Assembly (NCBI GenBank): GCA_035529435.1
Contig: DATKWS010000221.1
Location: forward strand, 1 to 18,719
Reading direction: 5' to 3'
Origin: DATKWS01 sp035529435
Lineage (GTDB): Bacteria; Krumholzibacteriota; Krumholzibacteriia; Krumholzibacteriales; Krumholzibacteriaceae
DNA: 18,719 bases
How positions within the stretch are numbered: the stretch's first letter is position 1; each line of letters begins with the position of its first letter. The position numbers and the translations under genes were made by a program. This document shows, one piece after another, positions 7,805 to 15,882 of this stretch. A model generated the notes under the pieces. The model had not been told where the DNA came from and did no database searches. It worked only from the letters and a program-made list of their open reading frames with translations.

Positions 7805-8272
7805 CTAGGCGAACAGCTCCGTCACCACGCCCTCATCGAGGTATCCACGCAGGATGCGCCTCTCGGCCCGTTCCATGACCCGTTCGTCCCGTTCGTCACC
7901 GTGCCGGTACCCCTTCAGGTGAAGGAGACCGTGGACGAGGAGCCGCAGCAGGTAGGCCTCCGTGCTCACTCCCCGCCGCCGGGCCCCGGCCACGATCGGC
8001 GGCCAGCAGAAAACGATCTCCCCGACGGCGCCGTCGGATGCCCGCCCGGCGCCCGGATCATCCCAGTAGGAAAACGTCAGTATCTGAGCGGCGCCCCTCC
8101 CGTCACGGTAAGTGCGGTTGAGCGCCGCCATCGTTCTCGATCCGACGAGACTGATCTCGACGAGCGCCCCCTGCGGGGGGATTGAGGAAGCCACGAGCCG
8201 CATCAGAGGAAGGGCCCGCTCAAACTCTTCCCTTCCGCTCACCCTTGGCCGCGTGCCTGGCGAGATCTTCAC
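7805..8272 (-). CDS. ybeY: Endoribonuclease YbeY (divergent)
   Basis: YbeY is a zinc-dependent endoribonuclease involved in 16S rRNA maturation and ribosome quality control. The 155-residue product has typical length and retains the zinc-binding motif as HGLLHLKGYRH; all three histidines are present but the usual Asp before the last one is Arg. The conserved LN..YR segment survives (LNRTYRDG), but the highly conserved TDVLSF is replaced by AQILTF. The start is GTG at 8270-8272 with AAGGGA eight bases upstream. The first 53 bases overlap the end of pgpH, implying translational coupling. Family assignment rests on the histidine motif plus the phoH-pgpH-ybeY order, which is strong. Confidence 0.9.
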   Translation of the reverse strand: MKISPGTRPRVSGREEFERALPLMRLVASSIPPQGALVEISLVGSRTMAALNRTYRDGRGAAQILTFSYWDDPGAGRASDGAVGEIVFCWPPIVAGARRRGVSTEAYLLRLLVHGLLHLKGYRHGDERDERVMERAERRILRGYLDEGVVTELFA

Positions 8273-10514
8273 GGCGATGTTCCCTTTCGTGCTCCTCTTC
8301 CTGGCCGGGATACTGAATCCTCGGGTGGAATATGCCGGTGAGGAACTGTACGAATTTCTCCCGGATGACGGCGATGTCGTTCAGCGTCAAACCGCTTTGA
8401 TCGAGCTCGCCGTCGTTCATGCGGGCCTCCAGGATCCTGCTCACGACGGTACGTATGCGCGGCGCGGTCGGTTCCCGCAGCGAGCGTACGGCCGCCTCGG
8501 ACGAGTCGGCCAGCATGATGATAGCGGTTTCCTTGGACCGGGGCCGCGGCCCCGGATACCTGAAATCATCGATATTCACGCTGTCGTGCGAATCGTACTC
8601 GAGCGCCTTCTGGTAGAAGTACGCCATGACCGTGGTGCCGTGGTGCTCGCGGATCGCATCGATGATGATCTCCGGCAACTTCTCCTTGCGCGCCAGCTCC
8701 ACTCCCTCCTTGACATGGGAGGCGAGGATCAGCGCGCTCATGGTCGGTGAGAGTTTCTCGTGCTTGTTTATAGTATCGCCCTTGTTTTCGAAGAAATATT
8801 CCGGCTTGGCGAGTTTGCCGATATCATGGTAGTAGGCGGACACCCGCGACAGCAGGCTGTTTGCTTTGATGTCCCCGGCCACTCCCTCGACCATGTTGCC
8901 CAGCATGAGGGAGTGGTGATACGTCCCCGGCGCCTCTATCACGAGGCGCCGTAGGATTGACCGGTTGAGATCGCTCAGCTCCATGAGGGTGAAATTCGTC
9001 GTGACGTTGAAGAGAGATTCGAATATCGGCAGTAGAAACATCACGAGAATCGTGCATGCGAAACCATTGGTGATGCCCCAGAGCGATCCGAGCAGGAATC
9101 CTCCCATCGTGATCCCCTCGGTGGCGCTGAATCCCGTGATACCGAGAATGTATGCGAGTGAAACATAGAGAAATATCGTGTAAAAATTCTTTCGCTCCCT
9201 CAGTTGCGCGATGCTGATGATGCCCGCCGTCCCGGCGAGAATCGCGATGAATGTGTAGCTCGCGGGAAGATCGGTGTGCGTCACGATCGAGAGCGCCGCG
9301 AAGAGCGTGAAGATAACGGCGCTCATGACTCCGAAAAACGCGGTCGTGATGAGCGAGACGAACGCGACGGGAATCAGATACGGGCTGAGCTGCGGCAGCC
9401 GCACCACGAGTGCCATGAGCAGCAGGTAACAGATCAGAACGATGAATATCAGCGCCATCTTCGCCGGTTTTACGACGATATCCCTGTTGAACCGGTACAG
9501 GGCGAGTGCCAGGATCGACAGGAGGATCGCGATCCTGAGCCCCTTTCCGAAGAAGAGCCCCACGCGCTTCATCCGCGATGTTTCCATTTCGAGCTCGGCC
9601 CTGCGCGCTTCCAGTGCTTCGAGGATCTCGACCTGTCTCTTGGTCACCTTGTCGTGCTTCGCGATGATCCGCTCGTTTTCTGAAACCCTGAAGGCCGTGG
9701 GAACCTTCTGCATCTCCTTCTCGCGGCGCTCACGGGTTTGCTGGACGTCAAACACGAGGTTCGGCATGAGGTGTGAACGGACTATGCTGTAGAAGATGCT
9801 CGTTGCCTTGTCGTCGTTCTCCAGTACGCGCCGCGCCCGGTCCAGGATGACCGACTCGAGCTGACCCTGTTCTATGAGCGGCGTCGTCGGTACGAGTTTC
9901 TCCCCATCATCGCCGATAACGGTGATGTACGGATAGTCCCGCCGCCTGAGCGGGGAGGCATCATTGATGATCCCCTTCTCGAGGAGATTCTTCTGGAGCT
10001 TCAATCCCTCGCGCAGGATCTTCTCGCGAACGGTACGGTCGAGAAGCAACTCGACCGGGTCGTGCTTCAGGCTCGGCGCGATAGCCCTGATCATCGCGAG
10101 GCGTTCCTCGGCGGTGAGGGTGTCGATCGCGACGACATCCGCGATATTCCGCATGAAAACCTCGAGATCCTCGGGGAGATGCTGCGTCGTTTCCTCGGCC
10201 TTGATGTAGATCGGCGGTACGCTGACGACGGCCTTGGCCCGGTTGCTCTCGATCTCGTAGAGACTGAGGGGAACGAGAAAGGTGAAGGATGCTATAACGT
10301 CGACATCGGCGATATCCCCCTCCCTGAATCGAATATCCTTTGCCTTGCGCATCGGCGGGAACAGGAAAAGGCTGGCGGCGAGAAACACGACGAGATAGAG
10401 AAAGGGCAGCCGTCTCTGCCGGAGCAGGGACCGGAAAAATCCACCGAGGTCGAACCGCCGTTCGGCGGACGCCGCCTCCCCCCGCTCCTTCCCGTTTGCA
10501 GTCTGATCATTCAT
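8220..10514 (-). CDS. pgpH: 7TM-HD phosphohydrolase, PgpH-type cyclic-di-AMP phosphodiesterase
   Basis: Membrane-bound HD-domain hydrolase of the PgpH/YqfF family; characterised members cleave c-di-AMP to pApA. From the chosen start it is 764 residues. It has a first membrane segment near 36-54, an extracytoplasmic 7TMR-HDED domain to about 315, roughly seven helices to about 510, then a cytoplasmic HD domain. Metal ligands are visible: HH in GTYHHSL, the HD pair at 563-564 (YYHDIGK) and HH at 624-625 (REHHGTT). The ATG at 10512-10514 has GGAGG seven bases upstream and overlaps the phoH stop by eight bases; the frame extends 53 codons further but without family similarity. In Firmicutes this gene also sits between phoH and ybeY. 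A YbbR/CdaR-like gene at 17290-18264 supports c-di-AMP metabolism. Confidence 0.95.
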   Translation of the reverse strand: MNDQTANGKERGEAASAERRFDLGGFFRSLLRQRRLPFLYLVVFLAASLFLFPPMRKAKDIRFREGDIADVDVIASFTFLVPLSLYEIESNRAKAVVSVPPIYIKAEETTQHLPEDLEVFMRNIADVVAIDTLTAEERLAMIRAIAPSLKHDPVELLLDRTVREKILREGLKLQKNLLEKGIINDASPLRRRDYPYITVIGDDGEKLVPTTPLIEQGQLESVILDRARRVLENDDKATSIFYSIVRSHLMPNLVFDVQQTRERREKEMQKVPTAFRVSENERIIAKHDKVTKRQVEILEALEARRAELEMETSRMKRVGLFFGKGLRIAILLSILALALYRFNRDIVVKPAKMALIFIVLICYLLLMALVVRLPQLSPYLIPVAFVSLITTAFFGVMSAVIFTLFAALSIVTHTDLPASYTFIAILAGTAGIISIAQLRERKNFYTIFLYVSLAYILGITGFSATEGITMGGFLLGSLWGITNGFACTILVMFLLPIFESLFNVTTNFTLMELSDLNRSILRRLVIEAPGTYHHSLMLGNMVEGVAGDIKANSLLSRVSAYYHDIGKLAKPEYFFENKGDTINKHEKLSPTMSALILASHVKEGVELARKEKLPEIIIDAIREHHGTTVMAYFYQKALEYDSHDSVNIDDFRYPGPRPRSKETAIIMLADSSEAAVRSLREPTAPRIRTVVSRILEARMNDGELDQSGLTLNDIAVIREKFVQFLTGIFHPRIQYPGQEEEHEREHRREDLARHAAKGERKGRV

Positions 10515-11562
10515 CGGTCTCCTCCACGGAGGAAGGGACACCGCCGGACGGTTCCTCATCGGAAGGCCCGGTGGTCGCCGCGCCATTTCCCCGCTCCCAG
10601 CCCTGGGCGGCCCTCTCGCTGAAGGCACGGATGATCCGCCGCACAAGGCGGTGCCGGACAACATCCTCTTCACCGAATGTGATGAACCGTATACCCTCGA
10701 CGCCGTCGAGGATACTCTTTACCGCCACGAGGCCCGATTTCCGGGAATCGGCCAGATCGATCTGCGTGATATCCCCCGTCACGATGGCCTTTGCATTGAC
10801 GCCGAGCCTCGTCAGAAACATCTTCATCTGCATCACGGTGCTGTTCTGCGCTTCGTCGAGAATTGCGAGTGAGCTGTTGAGCGTACGCCCGCGCATATAG
10901 GCCAGCGGTGCTATCTCCAGCACACCCGAATCTATCATACGCTGCACGCGGTCCATCCCGACCATTTCCCGCATGGCATCGTAGATCGGCCGCAGGTACG
11001 GATCGATCTTCTCCTGGAGATCACCGGGGAGAAATCCGAGGTTCTCTCCCGCTTCCACCACCGGCCGGGAAACGAAGATTCGCTCTATCTCGCCCCGCTT
11101 CAGGGCCGCGAGGGCCATCGCGATCGCCAGATATGTCTTTCCCGTGCCCGCCGGTCCGATCGCGAAGACAATGTCGTAGTGTTGTATCGCCTCGACATAT
11201 TCCTTCTGCCGTATGCTGCGCGGGACGACGTTTTTCCGCCTCTGGGCTGAATAGAAGACGACCGTTTCATCGAGCTTCTTGATCTTCTCGGGATGCTCCC
11301 TATCGCCGCGAATAACCGTGATGACATCCCCCTCGCTGACCACACGCCCCCGGGCCGCTATGCGTATGAGCGTTTCAAGCACCCGCGTCAGCTCTTCGAT
11401 ACGCTTGGACTTTCCCTGCAGTATGATCTCGTCGCCACGGACCACGATACCCTGATCGTATTGCTCCTCGATCACCTTGATGTTACGGTCATTGACACCG
11501 AGGAGTTTGACCGGATCAACCCCCGCGAACGACAGCACCCTCTTGCGTTCAGCGCGTTTCAA
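10507..11562 (-). CDS. phoH: PhoH family protein (PhoH/YbeZ-type ATPase)
   Basis: PhoH/YbeZ proteins are P-loop ATPases related to the helicase core, and YbeZ physically partners YbeY in RNA handling. The 351-residue product has an N-terminal KH-like region (VVRGDEIILQG), the Walker A motif GPAGTGKT at 136-143, SRPVVEAGENLGFLPGDLQ, and the Walker B motif LAILDEAQN at 232-240, followed by TGDITQIDL. The last 35 residues or so are a low-complexity acidic tail rich in Gly, Ser and Glu. The start is TTG at 11560-11562 with AAGG seven bases upstream; family alignment of the N-terminus leaves little choice. It is the first gene of the nine-gene cluster, and its ribosome site lies in a small hairpin. 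Confidence 0.96.
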   Translation of the reverse strand: MKRAERKRVLSFAGVDPVKLLGVNDRNIKVIEEQYDQGIVVRGDEIILQGKSKRIEELTRVLETLIRIAARGRVVSEGDVITVIRGDREHPEKIKKLDETVVFYSAQRRKNVVPRSIRQKEYVEAIQHYDIVFAIGPAGTGKTYLAIAMALAALKRGEIERIFVSRPVVEAGENLGFLPGDLQEKIDPYLRPIYDAMREMVGMDRVQRMIDSGVLEIAPLAYMRGRTLNSSLAILDEAQNSTVMQMKMFLTRLGVNAKAIVTGDITQIDLADSRKSGLVAVKSILDGVEGIRFITFGEEDVVRHRLVRRIIRAFSERAAQGWERGNGAATTGPSDEEPSGGVPSSVEETDE

Positions 11563-11568
11563 TAAGAG

Positions 11569-11581
11569 GCCTTTTTAAGGC
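11569..11581 (-). promoter_or_regulatory. Small hairpin covering the phoH ribosome binding site
   Basis: The minus strand reads GCCTT AAA AAGGC, a five-base-pair stem with a three-base loop. The AAGG in its 3' arm is the only Shine-Dalgarno candidate for the phoH TTG start. It abuts the larger hairpin at 11581-11619. Occlusion of the ribosome site is inference. Confidence 0.35.
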
Positions 11582-11619
11582 AAAACTCCTGGCTTAATAC
11601 GTACAAGCCAAGAGTTTTG
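11581..11619 (-). terminator. Long inverted repeat, probable bidirectional-type terminator or phoH leader hairpin
   Basis: Fifteen-base arms (11581-11595 and 11605-11619) pair with one G-U wobble around a nine-base loop. Arm ends are AAAA/TTTT, so either strand makes a hairpin ending in four U residues. It begins 47 bases after the stop of the LysM lipoprotein and so probably ends that unit. The U run is short, and a promoter candidate lies upstream of it, so it may instead be a 5' leader hairpin of the phoH transcript. Confidence 0.55.
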
Positions 11620-11629
11620 AATGCAACGA

Positions 11630-11659
11630 CTTATAATTAAGCTGGTTTCCACGGAACAA
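11630..11659 (-). promoter_or_regulatory. Possible promoter for the phoH-glyS cluster
   Basis: On the minus strand TTGTTC (11654-11659) and TATAAG (11630-11635) are separated by 18 bases. The -10 matches five of six consensus bases, the -35 only partly. It lies just after the stop codon of the LysM lipoprotein. Transcription would start near 11623 and include the 11581-11619 hairpin. Confidence 0.3.
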
Positions 11660-11665
11660 AAGTCC

Positions 11666-12358
11666 CTACCTGGGGATCACCAGCTCCTGATCGGGAAAAA
11701 TGAGGTCCGGGTCCTGTATCGCGCTCTTGTTGGCCTCGTGGAGAACGGGCCATTGTCTGAAATTGTCGTACACTTCCCAGTACCCGGCTATCTTCGCCAG
11801 CCATTCATCCCGAACCACGACATGCTTCTTGGGCCAGTCACGGGGGATCTTGAGCTCCCATCCCGCCAGTACCCAGTCCGGATCCTCGATCATATGCCGG
11901 TTTCCCCGCCACAACCGGGGCCACTTCAGGGGATCGCCGTAAATCTCCTCGTACCCCGCGACGATCCACAGGCATTCGCCGTACTGGAGCTTCCACTCTT
12001 TCGGCAGGATCACGAGCGCCTGAAGCTGCTTGGTCAGATCATCGACCTGTGCCGAGAGCGTCGCGTACGTCTTCTCGGCCTCGCGCAACTCCAGCGTCAG
12101 GTTCTTTATACTCTCCTTGTTATCGGCGAACTCCGCCTGCGCCGCCTCGGAACTACCCTGTAGCCGTTCGAGTTCTCCGGCAAGAGCACTGCAGTATTGC
12201 TCACGGTCTTTCTTGGATAGCTTCTCGTACTCTTCGTCTTCGTAGTACTCACCCGCGCTGATGTCTATCGGCCGTGACTTGTACTTGCTGCAGCCGGCAC
12301 CGACTAACAGGATCAATGAAATACATAACAGCACGTACATGCATTCTTTGAAACGCAT
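11666..12358 (-). CDS. Putative lipoprotein with coiled coil and two LysM-like modules
   Basis: A 230-residue exported protein. Residues 1-22 form a signal sequence leading to Cys23 in LVGAGC, an imperfect lipobox (Gly at -3). Residues 45-115 are charged and helical with coiled-coil character. The C-terminal half has two tandem modules of about 50 residues (123-173 and 180-230). They share W/L-x-I-A-G-Y-x-E-x-Y, a WP pair, N in the middle, (E/Q)DPD, and a closing L-x-IP. This is the pattern of divergent LysM/YgaU-type peptidoglycan-binding domains, with an insertion rich in Trp. I chose the ATG at 12356-12358 because GGGGAG lies five bases upstream. It follows the small lipoprotein gene by 27 bases and probably works with it at the envelope. 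Function beyond cell-wall binding is unknown. Confidence 0.8.
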   Translation of the reverse strand: MRFKECMYVLLCISLILLVGAGCSKYKSRPIDISAGEYYEDEEYEKLSKKDREQYCSALAGELERLQGSSEAAQAEFADNKESIKNLTLELREAEKTYATLSAQVDDLTKQLQALVILPKEWKLQYGECLWIVAGYEEIYGDPLKWPRLWRGNRHMIEDPDWVLAGWELKIPRDWPKKHVVVRDEWLAKIAGYWEVYDNFRQWPVLHEANKSAIQDPDLIFPDQELVIPR

Positions 12359-12385
12359 ACCTACTCCCCTCGTCATGGCATCCTG

Positions 12386-12676
12386 TTACTCTTTCCCGCT
12401 GCCCTTTTTCAATTCGCGGACCTTATTCTCGAGTTCCGCAGGCTTATGTTCGATCATCTTTATCTCTTCATTTTTCTTGGAAAGTTTCTGTTCTAATTCG
12501 GCAACCTTCGCCGCCGTTTCGGCCGCCTCCTGCCCGTACGTTTCGGCGTCGAGCCGCGTTTCGTCAAGCGTAACGAGACTGGTTTCACAGGTTTTCACCG
12601 GTCCGCACCCTCCAACGAACGCACAGCACAGCCCGAGCAGCAACAGCATCACGAGCCCCGCACCCACTCTTTTCAT
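12386..12676 (-). CDS. Small coiled-coil lipoprotein
   Basis: A 96-residue protein with a hydrophobic signal sequence ending in the lipobox-like VGGC (Cys24). It is followed by an almost entirely helical, charged segment with heptad-like spacing (AAKVAELEQKLSKKNEEIK and onward to the C-terminus). This resembles Lpp-like or linker lipoproteins in design, but I see no specific family signature and the C-terminal Lys needed for Lpp-type cross-linking is not clear: the protein ends KKGSGKE. The ATG at 12674-12676 is about ten bases behind AGGAGG; an in-frame GTG at 12683-12685 sits too close to that element. It is the first gene after the promoter candidate at 12723-12751. Confidence 0.75.
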   Translation of the reverse strand: MKRVGAGLVMLLLLGLCCAFVGGCGPVKTCETSLVTLDETRLDAETYGQEAAETAAKVAELEQKLSKKNEEIKMIEHKPAELENKVRELKKGSGKE

Positions 12677-12722
12677 AACTTCCACTCCTCCTTCTGCTTA
12701 TATATCGTCACTCTGTACCGTT

Positions 12723-12751
12723 ACGTTACAATCGTACACCGGCATTGTCAA
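12723..12751 (-). promoter_or_regulatory. Possible promoter for the lipoprotein pair
   Basis: A perfect TTGACA (12746-12751, minus strand) is followed after 17 bases by a poor -10 (TAACGT, 12723-12728). AT-rich sequence (ATATATAAG) lies further down near 12700. The -35 is preceded by a run of six T. It sits in the 118-base gap between aspS and the small lipoprotein gene. The weak -10 keeps confidence low. Confidence 0.35.
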
Positions 12752-12803
12752 GAAAAAAGCCTGAACCAACCGAATTGCAAGGACTATGCCTAAAAATTCC
12801 CCA

Positions 12804-14609
12804 TCACTCCGTATCGTTCCCCGATGTTACCCGGATATGGAGCTCGTGGAGCAACTCCTCCTCCACTTCGGAAGGGGCGCCTTCCATGAGGGATGTAGCG
12901 CTCTGCGTCTTCGGAAATGCGATATAGTCCCGTATCGATGAGCCTCCTCCCACGATCATGGCGATTCGATCAAGGCCGAGTGCAATGCCGCCGTGCGGGG
13001 GAGCACCATACCGGAAGGCCTCGAGAAGGAATCCGAATCTTTTCTGCGCATCCTCCGAATCGATCCCGATGACGTTGAAGACCCGTTCCTGCAACTCCTT
13101 GTGGTGAATACGGATACTCCCCGAACCGAGTTCCGTCCCGTTACAGACGAGGTCGTACAGGTGCCCGCGTACCCTGCCCGGATCATCCTCGATGAGCGAG
13201 ATATCCTCCTCGAGGGGCATCGAGAATATGTGGTGCGCAGGCTCCCACCCCCCACCCTTCGCCGGAACAAAGAGAGGAAATCGGTACACCCACGCGAAGC
13301 GGTACCCCTCGTCGCCGCGCAACAGATAGGTCCTGCCGATGTGGTTTCTCAGCTCTCCGAGCGCCCGTGCAACGACGGGCGTCCCACCGCCGACGAGCAG
13401 AAGCAGGGTCGCACCGTCCACGGCGAACCGCTCGTTCATGAGCCGCACCATCTCCGCGTCGATAAACCTCGCGATCGGCGATGATATCTCACCCTCACCG
13501 TCGATCTTGACCGTAACGAGACCACCTGCCCCCCACCCTTTGGCCACCGCCTCGAACTCCCCGATCGCTTTCCGGGAGAAATCGGCTCCCTGGGGGAATG
13601 AGATGCCCCGCACGACTCCACCCCCGGCGACGATCGAAGAGAACACCTTGAACTCGCTGTCCCGGAACAGGTCGCTGCAATCGACGATCTCGAGGCCGAA
13701 ACGCAGGTCCGGTTTGTCCGTTCCGTACGTATTGATCGCCTCCTCGTACGTCATACGAGGAAACGGTATCACCGGATCGACACCGGCGGTCTCTTTCATG
13801 ATGAACTTCATCAACCGCTCCGTGACATCGAATATATCCTCCTCGTCGACGAAGCTCATCTCGACGTCGATCTGGGTGTGTTCCGGCTGCCGGTCCGCAC
13901 GCAGATCTTCGTCCCTGAGGCAGCGTGCGAGTTGAAAATACCGGTCGAAACCGGCCACCATCAATATCTGTTTATACAGCTGCGGACTCTGGGGAAGGGC
14001 AAAGAACTTGCCCGGTTGAAGCCTGCTCGGCACGAGGTAATCCCGCGCCCCCTCAGGGGTTCTCCGTACGAGCATCGGCGTCTCGATCTCGAGAAACCCC
14101 TCGGAGACGAGAAAGGTCCGCACATTGAAGGCGAGCCAGTGCCGCAACTCCAGATTTCGCTGAAGAGGATCGCGCCGGAGATCGAGATACCTGAACCGGA
14201 GCCGGAGGTCCTCATTCGCCTGCACGTCACTGGTCACGGTGAAAGGGGGAACCTCGCTGCGGTTCAAAACGATCACGCGCTCGGCCACGACCTCGATCTC
14301 GCCGGTTTTCATCTTTGGATTCACCATATCATCGGGCCGCCGACGGACCGTGCCGCAGCAGGCTATGACATCCTCCGCCCGGAGGGAACAGAACAGCTTG
14401 TGCAAATCGGGTTGCTCCTCTTTGACAACGAGCTGCACGACACCGGTACGGTCCCATAGATCGAGAAATGTGAGGTATCCCAGTTCCCGCACCCTTTTGA
14501 CCCATCCGGCGAGAATCACCTGACGCCCGTCATCCGCCCCGTGCAACTCTCCGCAGCGGTGGGTTCGCTTCCACTCCCCGGTCAGGTGGTAGAGAATCTG
14601 TTCACTCAC
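12804..14609 (-). CDS. aspS: Aspartate--tRNA ligase
   Basis: Bacterial-type class IIb aspartyl-tRNA synthetase, charging tRNA-Asp in the cytoplasm. The 601-residue product has the normal bacterial length. An N-terminal OB anticodon-binding domain spans about 15-115. Then come TPEGARDYLVPSR, the motif 2 region RDEDLRADRQPEHTQID (from 232), a GAD insertion domain (about 285-415), GSGSIRIH, and motif 3 GIALGLDRIAMI. The residue in the OB-fold loop that is His in many non-discriminating enzymes is Leu here (RELG, residue 43), as in E. coli, hinting at a tRNA-Asp-specific enzyme. The start is GTG (14607-14609) with GAGG seven bases upstream. It overlaps the hisS stop by eight bases. Confidence 0.97.
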   Translation of the reverse strand: MSEQILYHLTGEWKRTHRCGELHGADDGRQVILAGWVKRVRELGYLTFLDLWDRTGVVQLVVKEEQPDLHKLFCSLRAEDVIACCGTVRRRPDDMVNPKMKTGEIEVVAERVIVLNRSEVPPFTVTSDVQANEDLRLRFRYLDLRRDPLQRNLELRHWLAFNVRTFLVSEGFLEIETPMLVRRTPEGARDYLVPSRLQPGKFFALPQSPQLYKQILMVAGFDRYFQLARCLRDEDLRADRQPEHTQIDVEMSFVDEEDIFDVTERLMKFIMKETAGVDPVIPFPRMTYEEAINTYGTDKPDLRFGLEIVDCSDLFRDSEFKVFSSIVAGGGVVRGISFPQGADFSRKAIGEFEAVAKGWGAGGLVTVKIDGEGEISSPIARFIDAEMVRLMNERFAVDGATLLLLVGGGTPVVARALGELRNHIGRTYLLRGDEGYRFAWVYRFPLFVPAKGGGWEPAHHIFSMPLEEDISLIEDDPGRVRGHLYDLVCNGTELGSGSIRIHHKELQERVFNVIGIDSEDAQKRFGFLLEAFRYGAPPHGGIALGLDRIAMIVGGGSSIRDYIAFPKTQSATSLMEGAPSEVEEELLHELHIRVTSGNDTE

Positions 14610-15882
14610 GCGGCCACCTCAACTTTCCTTCCCGTTCACGCGAAAAATAAGCGCCGAGTCGATCGAAGGTCACATCTTCCTGTTCGCCCGTCCGCAGGTC
14701 CTTGACCGTCACCGATCCGCGTGCCTCCTCTTCCGGTCCCAGGACGGCCGCATACAAGGCACCGGACTCGGATGCGCCCTTGAATTGCTTCTTTATGTTG
14801 CGCCCCGAGAAATCCACCGTTACGCTGAGACCCGCTTCCCGGAGCTTCCGCGCCAGGATCAACGCACGCCCCGCCAGCAATCCATCGAGCAGCACGACGT
14901 AGACCTCGACGGTGCTCCCGTGCAGCGCGGCCGCCGTTTCAGCGGGAAGAGCCTCAATGAGCCGCTCCATTCCCGCCGAGAATCCCACCGCCGGGAGGGA
15001 ATCGCCGCCGCAATCCTCGGCCAGCCCGTCGTACCGCCCCCCGCCGCAGAGGGCGTTCTGCGCCCCGACACCCGGATGGACGATCTCGAACGCCGTCTTT
15101 GTATAGTAATCGAGCCCCCGGACGAGGAGAGGATCGAGTGTGTACGTGATACCCACGTCATCGAGCAGGTTTCGCAGTTTCCCGAAATGCGAGGCGCACT
15201 CGTCGCACAGGTGCTCCGTGATCACGGGCAGACGCTTCTTGACCTCGCCACATTCCTTGCAGTCGAAGATGCGGAGTGGATTGATGATTGAGCGCTCGCT
15301 GCAAGCCCCGCAGAGGTCGTTTTCGAACTCCCGGAGATGTTTCAAGAGGACCTTCTTGTATCCCGACCTGCAGATCGGGCATCCGACACTGTTGATCCGG
15401 ACATCGAGCTGAGTAAAACCGAGTGCACGGTAGAGCGCAAGGCTCAGGTCGATGATCTCGGCGTCGACGGCCGGGTCGGCGGAGCCGATCGCCTCGGCGC
15501 CGATCTGATGGAACTGCCGGTACCTTCCCGCCTGCGGACGGTCGTAGCGGAACATCGGGCCGGTGTAATAGAATCGCGTGATACCCCCACGGCGATGCAT
15601 CCCGTTCTCGAGAAACGCCCGCATCACCGGCGCCGTGTTCTCCGGACGAAGAGTAAGGCTGCGTCCTTTCTTGTCCGTGAAGGTATACATCTCCTTGGTC
15701 ACGATGTCCGTTCCTTCACCGACCGCCCTGATGAAAAGATCGGTCGTCTCGAAGATCGGCGTGCGGATCTCGGTATATCCATACCGCTTCATCACGCCGG
15801 TGAGTATCCCTTCGATCCCGAGCCAGAGCTCGATCTTCTCTCCGAACAGATCGCTTGTTCCTCTCGGCTTCTTGAATTTCAT
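14602..15882 (-). CDS. hisS: Histidine--tRNA ligase
   Basis: Class II histidyl-tRNA synthetase, 426 residues as is usual. Signatures are RGTSDLFGEK at the N-terminus, motif 2 (LRPENTAPVMRAFLENG and GPMFRYDRPQAGRYRQFHQ), the histidine-binding HisA motif LVRGLDYYTKTAFEI, GGRYDGL, and motif 3 VGFSAGMERL. The C-terminal anticodon-binding domain includes GLSVTVDFSGRNIKKQFKGA. The insertion domain has four CxxC-like pairs (CPIC, CGAC, CKEC, CDEC), so it may bind zinc. The start is ATG at 15880-15882 with AGGAAAG seven bases upstream; the open frame runs upstream only because it shadows the VanZ gene. It overlaps VanZ by four bases (ATGA) and aspS by eight, so the three genes form one unit. Confidence 0.97.
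   Translation of the reverse strand: MKFKKPRGTSDLFGEKIELWLGIEGILTGVMKRYGYTEIRTPIFETTDLFIRAVGEGTDIVTKEMYTFTDKKGRSLTLRPENTAPVMRAFLENGMHRRGGITRFYYTGPMFRYDRPQAGRYRQFHQIGAEAIGSADPAVDAEIIDLSLALYRALGFTQLDVRINSVGCPICRSGYKKVLLKHLREFENDLCGACSERSIINPLRIFDCKECGEVKKRLPVITEHLCDECASHFGKLRNLLDDVGITYTLDPLLVRGLDYYTKTAFEIVHPGVGAQNALCGGGRYDGLAEDCGGDSLPAVGFSAGMERLIEALPAETAAALHGSTVEVYVVLLDGLLAGRALILARKLREAGLSVTVDFSGRNIKKQFKGASESGALYAAVLGPEEEARGSVTVKDLRTGEQEDVTFDRLGAYFSREREGKLRWPRE

Noticed and set aside
10515..10673. Longer PgpH start
   Set aside because: The extra 53 codons are a shadow of the phoH tail, and GGAGG sits directly before the ATG at 10512-10514.
12752..12803. Intrinsic terminator after aspS
   Set aside because: A run of six T exists on the minus strand, but the sequence in front (GGTTGGTTCAGGC) does not make a convincing stem.
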